Below, in pieces: positions 20,813 through 29,187 of a stretch of 64,000 nt of DNA (position 1 is the first letter of the stretch; the number at the start of each line of letters is the position of its first letter). The notes under the pieces are model-generated. The model ran no database searches and was not told the origin of the DNA. It saw only the letters and a list, made by a program, of their open reading frames with translations. Source of the stretch: Thalassospira sp. HJ (lineage in GTDB: Bacteria; Pseudomonadota; Alphaproteobacteria; Rhodospirillales; Thalassospiraceae); contig NZ_JYII01000021.1 of assembly GCF_000948415.1 (NCBI RefSeq), positions 248,001-312,000 of the forward strand. Reading direction: 5' to 3'. The translations under genes were made by a program, and so were the position numbers.

Positions 20813-21739
20813 ATGACCAAGCTGCGCATTGCCTTTATGGGAACCCCGGACTTTGCCCTTGTGGCGCTAAAGGATCTGGTTGCACGCGGGCATGATGTGG
20901 TTTGCGTCTATTCCCAGCCGCCACGCCCGGCGGGTCGCGGGCACAAGGAAACGCCAAGCCCGGTGCATGCCTGGGCAGCCGAGCAAGGGATCGAGGTGCG
21001 CCATCCGGTGTCGCTGAAATCGGCCGAGGAACAGCAGGCCTTTGCCGAGCTTGATCTGGATGTGGCGGTGGTTGCGGCCTATGGCCTGATCCTGCCGAAA
21101 GCCATTCTGGATGCACCGAAATATGGATGTTTGAACATTCACGCGTCGCTTCTGCCGCGCTGGCGCGGGGCCGCCCCGATCCAGCGGGCCATTCTGGCCG
21201 GGGATGCGGCGACCGGGGTGACCATCATGCAGATGGATGTCGGGCTTGATACCGGTGACATGCTTTTGATTGGCGAGCTGCCCATTACGTCTGAAACCTA
21301 TGCCAATGCCCTGCATGATGATCTGGCAAAGCTGGGCGGCGAGATGATTGTCGAGGCGCTTGAGAAATTGCCCAAGGGGGAACTTTCCGCCACCAAGCAG
21401 CCGGAAGAGGGTGTGACCTATGCCGCCAAGCTTGAGCGTGCCGAGGCCAAGCTTGATTTCAATGACGACGCAGCCGCCCTTGAGCGGAAAATTCGCGCCT
21501 TTACTCCGTGGCCGGGTGCGTATTTCGAGCTTGGCAAGGAACGCATCAAGGTGCAGGCGGCCGAGGTGATTGATCAATCCGGGCCGGTGGGCGCAATTCT
21601 TGATGACAAGCTGACGATTGGTTGTGGCAAAGGCGCACTTCGCCCGACGCGGATCCAGCGCCCGGGCAAATCGGTGATGGATACGGATGCGGTGCTGCGC
21701 GGTTATGACAAGCTTGCTAAAGGAATTTATCTCGGTTGA
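20813..21739 (+). CDS. fmt: Methionyl-tRNA formyltransferase
   Basis: A 308-residue enzyme that formylates initiator Met-tRNA using 10-formyl-tetrahydrofolate. It shows the start [11 protein letters not shown], the folate and catalytic region [17 protein letters not shown] with the conserved Asn and His, and [13 protein letters not shown] with the catalytic Asp. The C-terminal domain includes [13 protein letters not shown]. The true start is the ATG at 20813, since the open frame upstream has no relevant similarity. The stop codon overlaps the ATG of the next gene (TGATG), which suggests translational coupling. Confidence 0.96.
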   Translation: MTKLRIAFMGTPDFALVALKDLVARGHDVVCVYSQPPRPAGRGHKETPSPVHAWAAEQGIEVRHPVSLKSAEEQQAFAELDLDVAVVAAYGLILPKAILDAPKYGCLNIHASLLPRWRGAAPIQRAILAGDAATGVTIMQMDVGLDTGDMLLIGELPITSETYANALHDDLAKLGGEMIVEALEKLPKGELSATKQPEEGVTYAAKLERAEAKLDFNDDAAALERKIRAFTPWPGAYFELGKERIKVQAAEVIDQSGPVGAILDDKLTIGCGKGALRPTRIQRPGKSVMDTDAVLRGYDKLAKGIYLG

Positions 21740-22281
21740 TGGGAAATCTTGTGAGAGGTATAGCCGGTGATTTGACGATCCGTCCGGCCTTTAACCGCGA
21801 TGGTGATGGCATTGCCGATCTGATCGCGCTGGTCTTTGGCGATTATCCGGGCTGCGTGTTTGATCGCGCCGGGGAATTTCCTGAACTTGATGCGATTGCC
21901 GATGACTTCAAGGCCGATAATGGCCGGATCTGGGTTGCGGTCGATGATCAGGACCGGGTCGTGGGCTGCTTTGGCGTCAAGTATGACATCACAATCCGCG
22001 AAGGCGAGCTTCACAAGGTTTATCTGCATCCGGCCGCACGCGGACGCGGCATGGCGCAAAAGCTGATGGGCAAGGCCCTGGCGTGGTTGGGGCAAACGCA
22101 TCCGGAATGCGAGACCGTGATGCTGTGGACTGATACGCGATTTGAGGCAGGGCATCGGTTCTATGAAAAATGCGGCTTTGCGCGCACAGGCGAAAGCCGC
22201 ATTCTTGATGATCTTTCCAATTCGTCGGAATGGCAGTTCCGGTTCGATTTTGCGGCCTATCAGGGAGCCCTGAAGTTTTAG
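21739..22281 (+). CDS. GNAT-family N-acetyltransferase
   Basis: A 180-residue acetyltransferase. The acetyl-CoA loop is seen in VYLHPAARGRGMAQKLMGKA, and the C-terminal segment RFYEKCGF is typical of GNAT enzymes. Its ATG overlaps the fmt stop codon, so it is co-translated with fmt. The substrate is unknown. A link to translation or protein N-terminal modification is only suggested by position. Confidence 0.88.
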   Translation: MGNLVRGIAGDLTIRPAFNRDGDGIADLIALVFGDYPGCVFDRAGEFPELDAIADDFKADNGRIWVAVDDQDRVVGCFGVKYDITIREGELHKVYLHPAARGRGMAQKLMGKALAWLGQTHPECETVMLWTDTRFEAGHRFYEKCGFARTGESRILDDLSNSSEWQFRFDFAAYQGALKF

Positions 22282-22300
22282 GCCGCTTGGCTTCTTTTCC

Positions 22301-23284
22301 CTACTTCCCGAGATCGCGCGCGGTTGTGGTCGTATCCGTGGTGCCGTCGCTGTTGCGGCGCACGGCACGGGCATCGCGGAAGCCAAGCTCCCACGGCGGG
22401 ACCGGGGTGAATTTTTCAGCCAGGAAGTCCACAAAGGCACGGACCTTGGGCGACAGGTGGCGTTTGTGCGGATACACAGCCGAAATCCACGCCTGATCAT
22501 GGACATATTCCGTCAGGACCGGGGTCAGGCGACCGGTGCGGATATCTTCGTGCACGAGGTATTCGGCGAGGCGTGCCATGCCGAGCCCGGCCAGGACCGC
22601 CTCGTGAAGCACGTCACCGTCATTGGCCGAGAACGAGCCCTGTGCGCGGAAAGACACATGGCCGTCCGGGGTTTCGAAATGCCAGTCATTGAAGCTTTCG
22701 CGCGATGACAGATGCAGACAGTTGTGGTTTTCAAGTTCCTGCGGCTTGCGCGGGATGCCGTTCTTTTCAAGATATTCCGGCGATGCGACGATCATGCGGC
22801 GGTTGACCGCATATTTACGCGCAATCAAGGACGAGTCTTCGAGGGCCGAGAGGCGAATGGCAAGGTCATAGCCATCGTTGACGAGATCGGTGAATTTATC
22901 ATCAAGTGTCAGTTCGATCCGCACATCCGGATAACGCGCAAGAAATTCCGGGATCAGCGGCACCACCTGCATCTTGGTAAAGGCGACCGATGCGTTGATG
23001 CGAAGGGTCCCGCGCGGGGCGGCATAAAGCTGGGTGACGACTTCTTCGGCTTCTTCGATCTCATTTAAGATCGTGCGTGCGCGTTCGTAAAAGGCACGGC
23101 CTTCTTCGGTCAGGCTAAGCTGTCGGGTGGTGCGCATCAGAAGCCTGGCGCCGAGGCGATCCTCAAGGCGCGAGATGTATTTCGAGACGGCTGACGGTGA
23201 CAGGCGCATTGTCCTTGCGGCGGCCGAGAAGCTTCCTTCCTCGACAGCATGGACAAAGATTTCCATTTCCGCGGCGCGATCCAT
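22301..23284 (-). CDS. LysR-family transcriptional regulator
   Basis: A 327-residue LysR-type regulator. The N-terminal helix-turn-helix (GSFSAAARTMRLSPSAVSKYISRLE) and the following linker are well conserved. The effector domain spans about residues 90-300. The last 20 residues are polar and Thr-rich. It resembles the CrgA/DsdC-like group of LysR proteins. The neighbour on the right, across 139 bases, is the small ORF at 23424, a possible but untested target. The regulated genes cannot be inferred more closely. Confidence 0.9.
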   Translation of the reverse strand: MDRAAEMEIFVHAVEEGSFSAAARTMRLSPSAVSKYISRLEDRLGARLLMRTTRQLSLTEEGRAFYERARTILNEIEEAEEVVTQLYAAPRGTLRINASVAFTKMQVVPLIPEFLARYPDVRIELTLDDKFTDLVNDGYDLAIRLSALEDSSLIARKYAVNRRMIVASPEYLEKNGIPRKPQELENHNCLHLSSRESFNDWHFETPDGHVSFRAQGSFSANDGDVLHEAVLAGLGMARLAEYLVHEDIRTGRLTPVLTEYVHDQAWISAVYPHKRHLSPKVRAFVDFLAEKFTPVPPWELGFRDARAVRRNSDGTTDTTTTARDLGK

Positions 23285-23423
23285 ATTCGGGCATCCTATT
23301 TATGACGTTCATTCACAAGTAATGTGCATATTGAGGTAATTCTCTTTCCCCGTAAAGAAAATTAGATTGAGTTCATCGAGAGCGACACGGCGTCGCAACG
23401 AACGAAATTTTTAGGAGGTCACC

Positions 23424-23600
23424 ATGGCCACTTACGAAGAAATCACCACCCGTTACATCTCCACCACCGAAATCGAGGCAGGTGTACGTAAAGGTCAGCA
23501 GCTTCGCGCTGAATTCGTAGGCGCCTTCTTCCGCAACCTGTTCAAAGGTGCTGACAAAGACGTCAAACACCCGGCAGGTACCGTTGGCGGTGCAGCCTAA
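23424..23600 (+). CDS. Small basic protein, 58 residues, unknown function
   Basis: A short open frame with a near-perfect ribosome site (TTAGGAGGTCACC) just upstream of its ATG and codon use like neighbouring genes. The middle part, EIEAGVRKGQQLRAEFVGAF, is an amphipathic helix with alternating charges, followed by a hydrophobic FFRNLFKG and a Gly/Ala tail. It loosely recalls small alphaproteobacterial proteins of the DUF1127/RSP_7527 type, but I cannot assign a family. It is a stand-alone gene between a divergent LysR gene and a terminator, so it is likely highly expressed by its own promoter. Confidence 0.75.
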   Translation: MATYEEITTRYISTTEIEAGVRKGQQLRAEFVGAFFRNLFKGADKDVKHPAGTVGGAA

Positions 23601-23735
23601 CTACCGACTACCTTACTAACTGCATGCGGTCGAGCACTGATTGATTTCCTCCCCAAGAGGTGCTCCCGCAGGCAGGGACTACGACTACGGTTTCTATCTA
23701 GCGTCTTCCTCCCTATTTGACGCTGTTTTCCCGAC

Positions 23736-23772
23736 TGGCCCGAATACCTTTGTGTTTCGGGCCATTTTTTTG
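23736..23772 (+). terminator. Terminator downstream of the small ORF
   Basis: The stem TGGCCCGAA / TTCGGGCCA is followed by a run of seven T. It sits between the small ORF and the convergent MFS gene. Confidence 0.85.
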
Positions 23773-23773
23773 G

Positions 23774-25057
23774 TCAATCGGCTTCCTTGGGTGCAATTCC
23801 CGGTGGGACATAAAAGCCCGGCCGTTCGGAAAACCACGAGGCGACGCTGACGAGGCCTGATGCGATCAAGGTTATGATCAGCATCATCGCAATCGAAATG
23901 TCAGCCGCAAACATCCAGCCATAAATCGCGGGTCCCATGGCCGATGCCAGAACCATGACGGCGGTAAGTGTGCTGCGGATGGCACCGATTTCATCAAGCG
24001 GCACCAGTTCCGGGATGATTGCCGTGCGCAATGTCGTGGCAAAACCGACCGTAATCCCGACCAGCCCCATATAAATCAGGATCACCCAGGGCGTGTTGGT
24101 CATGGCGAGAATCACGATACCGACCATCATCGGGATCAGATGCCAGGGAAACAGACGGCGGGCGGAATGTTTGTCGATCAGCGGTCCGCTGCCAAAGGCA
24201 CCGAGGACGGATGTAATGGCAAAGACCGTGAAGCCCGCGGCAAACCAGCCAAGTTCAATGCCCTTGTGGCTGGCAATCGCACCCTGGTGGAAAAACAGGG
24301 CGGTCATGATCAGCGGCGGGGCGGCCAGCATCGGCATGCAGAACCAGACATACAGCGACTTGAACAGACGCGGATGATCGCTTGGGGAGTCGGGTGTCGG
24401 GGACTCGGCCGTTGTGGAGTTGTTGTCTGCGGGCGCGCTTTTCGACCCGTTTGATTTTGCGGGGGCATTGCGAAACTTGGCATCACGGCGGATCAGCCAG
24501 ATCGCAATCGGGACCAGCATCAGCAAAATGAAGACAGCCGACCCGGCATAGGTATATCGCCAGCCAAAGGCGGCAATCAGGGCCAGCAGGGTGGCGGGCA
24601 TAATCGCCTCTGCCAAAGGAAATCCGAAACTGGCGATGGCAAGGGCGCGGCCACGGTTGCGCGAGAAATAGCGCGCGATGCCAGTCATGCTGACATGGGT
24701 CATCAAGCCTTGTCCAGCGAGACGCAAGACAAACAGGGCCGCGATCAGCATCCAGACATTGCTGGCCAGCGAAATCATCACACAGCCAAGGGCCAGCAAT
24801 CCCATGGTCGCGAGGCTGTAAGACAGGATATCGACCTTGTCGATCCAACGGCCCACGACCGGCAAACAGAGTGCGCTGGCAATGGTGATGCCGGCATAGA
24901 TATTGGCAAATTCGGTTTCATTGAGTGCCAGACTTGCCGAGATGAACGGCACAAACAGCGCAACCAGAAAGGTCTGCCCGAAGGACGAGCCGAAACTGTG
25001 CAACGCGCCAAAGGCCAGTTGGCGCGGGGCTTCTCGAAGCAAGATCAGAAATTGCAT
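23774..25057 (-). CDS. MFS transporter
   Basis: A 427-residue inner membrane protein with about 12 hydrophobic helices in two halves, split by a polar loop near residues 195-225 rich in Ser, Pro and Asn. Motifs such as GRWIDKVD after helix 2 and RYFSRNRGRALAIASFG after helix 4 are typical of the major facilitator superfamily. The substrate is unknown, and the layout resembles small organic anion (monocarboxylate or oxalate/formate-like) members. It is on the same strand as the TRAP operon but separated from it by a terminator. Confidence 0.88.
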   Translation of the reverse strand: MQFLILLREAPRQLAFGALHSFGSSFGQTFLVALFVPFISASLALNETEFANIYAGITIASALCLPVVGRWIDKVDILSYSLATMGLLALGCVMISLASNVWMLIAALFVLRLAGQGLMTHVSMTGIARYFSRNRGRALAIASFGFPLAEAIMPATLLALIAAFGWRYTYAGSAVFILLMLVPIAIWLIRRDAKFRNAPAKSNGSKSAPADNNSTTAESPTPDSPSDHPRLFKSLYVWFCMPMLAAPPLIMTALFFHQGAIASHKGIELGWFAAGFTVFAITSVLGAFGSGPLIDKHSARRLFPWHLIPMMVGIVILAMTNTPWVILIYMGLVGITVGFATTLRTAIIPELVPLDEIGAIRSTLTAVMVLASAMGPAIYGWMFAADISIAMMLIITLIASGLVSVASWFSERPGFYVPPGIAPKEAD

Positions 25058-25179
25058 GCGGGGTCCGGCAGGTCAGAGGGGCGCAAAGGTATCCGGCTGA
25101 TAAATAGTATGAGGAATGTATCTGGCGTATCGCGGCATGTCTACCTGCCCGCACGGGTGGGGTGTTTGGGATCGGGCAA

Positions 25180-25212
25180 AGAAAAGGCCCGCAAGCATGA
25201 AGCTTGCGGGCC
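25180..25212 (-). terminator. Terminator of the TAXI-TRAP operon
   Basis: The perfect hairpin GGCCCGCAAGC / GCTTGCGGGCC is followed on the minus strand by CTTTTCTTT, just after the permease stop codon. Confidence 0.88.
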
Positions 25213-25240
25213 AGTCGTTTCCTTGAGGCAGGAAATTATA

Positions 25241-27256
25241 TCAGCTTGCGGCGGCAGCCGGTGTCGGGGTGTTCTTTTTGCCCTGCCACCAGTTGAATGC
25301 GAGAACCGCAAGAAGGACGACCGTACCGGCGACTTCGGCGCGGAAGTCCGGATAGAAGACACCGATGGTCGCCGGAACAATGATGATCCGCGAGAACACA
25401 TCCATGGTCGCAAACAGGAAGCCTTCAAGGGCGGCGGCAAAGGCGACCAGACAGAGGATCGCGGTAAAGCCGGTCCACAGAACGATCTGGATCGAACCAC
25501 CTTCGATAATTTCCGGGTTGAAGACCATGAAGGCCGGGATCAGATAGAGACCCTTGGCAAACTTCCAGGCCTGCACACTGGTTTCCATGGGACTGGCGTT
25601 GGCAATTGCTGCCCCCGCAAAGCCCGCCAATGCAATGGGCGGTGTGACGTTACTATCCTGCGAGTACCAGAACACGACCAGATGTGCGATCAGCAGCGGA
25701 ATGCCGAACTCGTTCGAAAGGGCCGGACCCACCAGCACGATCAGAACGATATAGGATGCCGTGACCGGCAGACCCATGCCGAGGATCAGGCTTGCGATCA
25801 GCACCAGAACAAGGGCCAGAACGATGTTGCCGCCAGAGAATGCGATCATCATCGAAGAGAATTTAAGACCCAGACCGGTCAGGCCAACAACACCAACGAT
25901 GATACCGGCAACCGCACAGGCCATCGAAACGGCAACGGCGTTTTTCGCACCCAGTTCAAGGGCTGCGATGGTGATCGCGATGCCCTTGCGGATGGCGGCC
26001 ACCAGTTTGTCATGGCTTGGCTTTTCACCCTGTTGCGGGGCGACAAAGAAGAACCAAAGCGCATAACGCAGGGAGGCAACAGCGAGGACCGAGATAATGG
26101 CCCAGAAGCCAACGCGCATCGGCGAGATGTTCAGCACCAGCAGGTAAATCAGCACGCCGAGTGGCAAGATAAACTGCCAGCCTTCCTTGAGAACCTGTTT
26201 CCAATCGGGAAGTTCTTCGACCGGCATGCCGCGCATGCCCTGTTTGAGCGCCACGATATGCACGAACAGATAAACGGTGCCGAGATACAGGATCGCCGGG
26301 AAGATCGAAACCAGCACGATTTCGAGATAGGGCACCTGGGTATATTCGGAAATCAGGAACGCACCCGCGCCCATCAGCGGCGGGGTGATCTGACCACCGG
26401 TGGAAGCAGCTGCTTCGACGCCGCCAGCCTGTGCCGGGCGATAGCCCAGACGCTTCATCAGCGGAATGGTAAAGGCGCCGGTGGTGACAACGTTGGCAAT
26501 CGCCGATCCACTGATCGAACCCATGCCGGCGGATGCCAGAACGGCGGCCTTGGCCGGACCGCCGGGCTTTTTACCCGTGGCGGCATAGGCCATGTCGATA
26601 AAGAATTTGCCGGCACCGGTGACTTCAAGGAAGGCACCAAACAGCACGAACATGAAGATGTAAGTCGCAGCGACCCCCATCGGCAGGCCATAGATGCCTT
26701 CCTGACCGAGGTAAAGCTGACCGACCAGACGATCCACATCGGCACCGCGATGGGCGAGGATACCCGGCAGCCATTCGCCGACCCAGGGCAGTGCGCCGCG
26801 CGGACCCGACAGGGCATAGATGATGGCGACAATACCGATCACGGTCATGCCAAGGCCGACGGCACGGCGGCTGGCTTCGAGCACGGTGACGGTGGCAATG
26901 ACGCCAATGATCAGGTCGGTGTCGCTCCAGAAGCCAGCACGGTTGATGATCTCGTCGAGATAGAAGGACAGGTAGAAGCCCGTGGCAAAGGCACCGGCGA
27001 GGAAGGCGATATCAATCACCCAGCCGAGCGCGCCACGTTTCTTGTTGCTGCCAAATACCGGGAACATCAGGAAGGCAAGGAACATCACGAACGCAAGGTG
27101 GATACTGCGTTGATAGAACAGGCCAAGCGGCTCGATCCCTGCGCCATACATCTGGAACAAAGAGAGCGCGACAGCAACAATCGAAATTGCCCACAGCACC
27201 AGTTTTGGCTGTGGCAAACGATCCGTCATGGTAGGCAGCGGTGCCTGTTCAGACAT
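25241..27256 (-). CDS. TRAP transporter fused 4TM/12TM permease
   Basis: A 671-residue integral membrane protein that fuses the small (DctQ-like) and large (DctM-like) subunits, as in TAXI-type TRAP systems. About 18 hydrophobic helices are visible. The core motifs ASAGMGSISGSAIANVVTTGAFTIP-type and EAAASTGGQITPPLMGAGAF are present in two parts near residues 240-300, and LILGMGLPVTASYI near 490 belongs to the second repeat. It imports an organic acid with Na+ or H+. It lies downstream of the TAXI binding protein and the DUF1850 gene, with GGGGAA as ribosome site. Confidence 0.94.
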   Translation of the reverse strand: MSEQAPLPTMTDRLPQPKLVLWAISIVAVALSLFQMYGAGIEPLGLFYQRSIHLAFVMFLAFLMFPVFGSNKKRGALGWVIDIAFLAGAFATGFYLSFYLDEIINRAGFWSDTDLIIGVIATVTVLEASRRAVGLGMTVIGIVAIIYALSGPRGALPWVGEWLPGILAHRGADVDRLVGQLYLGQEGIYGLPMGVAATYIFMFVLFGAFLEVTGAGKFFIDMAYAATGKKPGGPAKAAVLASAGMGSISGSAIANVVTTGAFTIPLMKRLGYRPAQAGGVEAAASTGGQITPPLMGAGAFLISEYTQVPYLEIVLVSIFPAILYLGTVYLFVHIVALKQGMRGMPVEELPDWKQVLKEGWQFILPLGVLIYLLVLNISPMRVGFWAIISVLAVASLRYALWFFFVAPQQGEKPSHDKLVAAIRKGIAITIAALELGAKNAVAVSMACAVAGIIVGVVGLTGLGLKFSSMMIAFSGGNIVLALVLVLIASLILGMGLPVTASYIVLIVLVGPALSNEFGIPLLIAHLVVFWYSQDSNVTPPIALAGFAGAAIANASPMETSVQAWKFAKGLYLIPAFMVFNPEIIEGGSIQIVLWTGFTAILCLVAFAAALEGFLFATMDVFSRIIIVPATIGVFYPDFRAEVAGTVVLLAVLAFNWWQGKKNTPTPAAAAS

Positions 27257-27261
27257 GGAAC

Positions 27262-27768
27262 TTATTCCCCGGTATCAAGGCGGATGGTGACACGGGTGTG
27301 TTCAGCCATCTTTGAAAGGTTGATTTCGTCACGGTCGGTGACGATACGGTGGTTAACCGCAAGTGAGCCCACACGTAACACATAGGCGTTGTTGCGCACA
27401 GGTTCGTCGATATCTTCGATCCAGTATCCGCCGCCTTCTGCGCTGGTCAGAATACCCCGGCCGGGATAATGACCAAGTCCTGCCGCGAAGTCGGGCTGAT
27501 AGGCGCGATGGAGAACCATCTTGCCAAGATCGTCGACATAACAGTCGATCACGCCGTCACCGGTGACAGAGTGGTTCCAATACAGGCACCAACCGGTTTG
27601 ACGCGGAATTTCGGTTCTGGCCAGCAGTGCCCCGTCCGCACCGATCACTTCGAGATGATCAATAACGGTGCCGGGCTTGACGTGATCCTGATGGGCAGGA
27701 CCAGCACATGCCGTTAACAGGAGAAGAAGGGCGACCATTTCTGGTCGCCCAATTCCATTCAAGATCAT
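27262..27768 (-). CDS. DUF1850-family protein of the TAXI-TRAP operon
   Basis: A 168-residue protein of the DUF1850 type that often accompanies TAXI TRAP transporters. Its conserved core includes a WNHSVTGDGVIDCYVDD-like segment with aromatic and acidic residues. The N terminus has a short hydrophobic stretch ending LLLTACAG, which looks like a lipoprotein signal. The ATG at 27768 overlaps the stop of the preceding gene (ATGA). A second in-frame ATG at 27738 would give a shorter signal and lies inside a hairpin. Function is unknown; membership in the uptake system is from context. Confidence 0.8.
   Translation of the reverse strand: MILNGIGRPEMVALLLLLTACAGPAHQDHVKPGTVIDHLEVIGADGALLARTEIPRQTGWCLYWNHSVTGDGVIDCYVDDLGKMVLHRAYQPDFAAGLGHYPGRGILTSAEGGGYWIEDIDEPVRNNAYVLRVGSLAVNHRIVTDRDEINLSKMAEHTRVTIRLDTGE
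27729..27750 (-). promoter_or_regulatory. Hairpin at the binding protein / DUF1850 junction
   Basis: A perfect 9-bp stem (GGGCGACCA / TGGTCGCCC, loop of four) lies 15 bases past the binding-protein stop codon. On the minus strand it is followed by TTCTTCTCCT. It may stabilise the binding-protein mRNA or attenuate the downstream genes. Confidence 0.55.
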
Positions 27769-28730
27769 GGATAAAGCTGCGGCGGAACCGGGTTACCGGT
27801 TTCTTCGTAGTAGCGCAGCGCGCCCGGATGCATCGGGATCGGGGTCGAGTTCAGAGCGAAATCAACCGTGGTGTCGTTTGCAGCCGGGTGGATGGCGATC
27901 AGCTCGTCGACATGTTCGAAGAGGGTCTTGGTGATCTGGTACGCCAGTTCGTCGTCCATATCTTCGCTTACGAACAGAACGTTCGGGGTCGATACGGTGT
28001 TGACCGGTGCTTCAACGCCTTCGTAGATGCCGGTACGCAGAGCGTAGGCAGCAAAGGTCGGTTCTGCATCCAGAGCAGCAACGATTTCTTCTTCGGTCAG
28101 CGCGATCAGCTTGATGTCACGCGTGGTTGCGAGGTTGAGGATCGAGCTGGTGGGCGGGCCAACGCTCCAGAAACCGGCATCGATGTCGCCATCACGCAGC
28201 GCATCAGCGGTTTCGTTGAAGTTCAGGCGCTGTTCTTCGATGTCATCATAGGTGATGCCATTGGCGTTCAGAACGGTCTGGGCCGAAACTTCGGTGCCCG
28301 AACCCGGTGCGCCAACAGAAACGCGCTTGCCTTTAAGGTCGGCAAGGCCGTTGATGCCGCTGTCTGCCATGGTGACGATCTGAACTGCGTTCGGATAGAT
28401 CGACGCCAGAGCGCGAACGTTATCAAGGGTACGGCCTTCGAATTTTCCGGTGCCGGTGAAGCCGGCATAAACGGTGTCGGCCAGGCCGATTGCGATGTCA
28501 CTGTCGCCGCGCGCGATCAGGCCCATGTTTTCAACCGATGCGCCGGTAACTTCGGCGACGGCGCTGGAGCCTTCAACGTATTTGGTGATCAGTTCCGCAA
28601 GGCCACCGCCATACGGATAATAGGTGCCACCGGTACCACCGGTTGCGATTGACAGTTGCTGTGCCGACACAGGTGCGGCGGTCAGCATCATGGCTGCGGC
28701 TGCTGCGGTAAGCAGAGTACGGAGCTTCAT
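27765..28730 (-). CDS. TAXI-family TRAP solute-binding protein
   Basis: A 321-residue periplasmic protein with the signal peptide MKLRTLLTAAAAAMMLTAAP and mature start QQLSIATGGTGGTYYPYGG. The GGTGGTYYP motif and later GSGTEVSAQTVL are typical of TAXI (TRAP-associated extracytoplasmic immunogenic) proteins, which bind glutamate or other organic acids. The ATG at 28730 has GGGAGG upstream, which excludes the longer frame. It is the first gene of a three-gene uptake operon; the two-component genes upstream on the same strand probably control it. Confidence 0.93.
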   Translation of the reverse strand: MKLRTLLTAAAAAMMLTAAPVSAQQLSIATGGTGGTYYPYGGGLAELITKYVEGSSAVAEVTGASVENMGLIARGDSDIAIGLADTVYAGFTGTGKFEGRTLDNVRALASIYPNAVQIVTMADSGINGLADLKGKRVSVGAPGSGTEVSAQTVLNANGITYDDIEEQRLNFNETADALRDGDIDAGFWSVGPPTSSILNLATTRDIKLIALTEEEIVAALDAEPTFAAYALRTGIYEGVEAPVNTVSTPNVLFVSEDMDDELAYQITKTLFEHVDELIAIHPAANDTTVDFALNSTPIPMHPGALRYYEETGNPVPPQLYP

Positions 28731-29187
28731 GATAGTCCTCCCTAGGGTTAACACTCTTAAGCGACGAATAGATCCAAGAGATCGTATAAGAATATGGCTC
28801 TTTACGTTCTTTGACGGCCAGTGGTCCGGGCCTGTTGTTTTTGGGTCCCTTGCGGGCAACTGATCAGGATCGAGCCAGTAAATGCCGATCAGATGCAGGG
28901 CGCAGTTCAGAACCAGATTTGAGAGATGATTTAAGCCAGCCGTTTGAATTGTCCGAACCGGACCGGCTGTCAGATATCCTCCCTCATTTTTTATCAGCTT
29001 ATCATTTTGGTGTTCTGAATTGCAATGAGTATGCCAAAGCGGAAATAAAAATCACAATTACAAATCAATGACTTAGAACGTTTCGATTTGGCAATTCGGC
29101 ATAATCTTGCCGATTTACCGAAATCAATCGGCAAGAATCCGCCTATTTGTTGCATGTGCGAATAAAATATCGCACCGCAACAATGAC
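28731..29187. other. Intergenic region between the regulator and the TAXI operon
   Basis: This 457-base gap becomes AT-rich in its central and distal part (about 28980-29150). Two imperfect palindromes stand out: TTGCCGATT / AATCGGCAA near 29107-29134, and TGTTGCATGTGCGA / TCGCACCGCAACA near 29149-29183, which may end the regulator transcript. I searched by eye for a sigma-54 promoter (GG-N10-GC) upstream of the binding protein and found none convincing. No gene is visible. Confidence 0.5.

Noticed and set aside
24695..27385. An 896-codon open frame on the plus strand
   Set aside because: It is antisense to the MFS and TRAP permease genes, is extremely rich in Gln, His, Arg and Asp, and has no ribosome site. 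It arises from the codon bias of the genes on the other strand.
28731..29187. A sigma-54 promoter for the TAXI operon
   Set aside because: The DctD-like regulator suggests one, but no site with the GG-N10-GC spacing and good flanks was found by eye on the minus strand.
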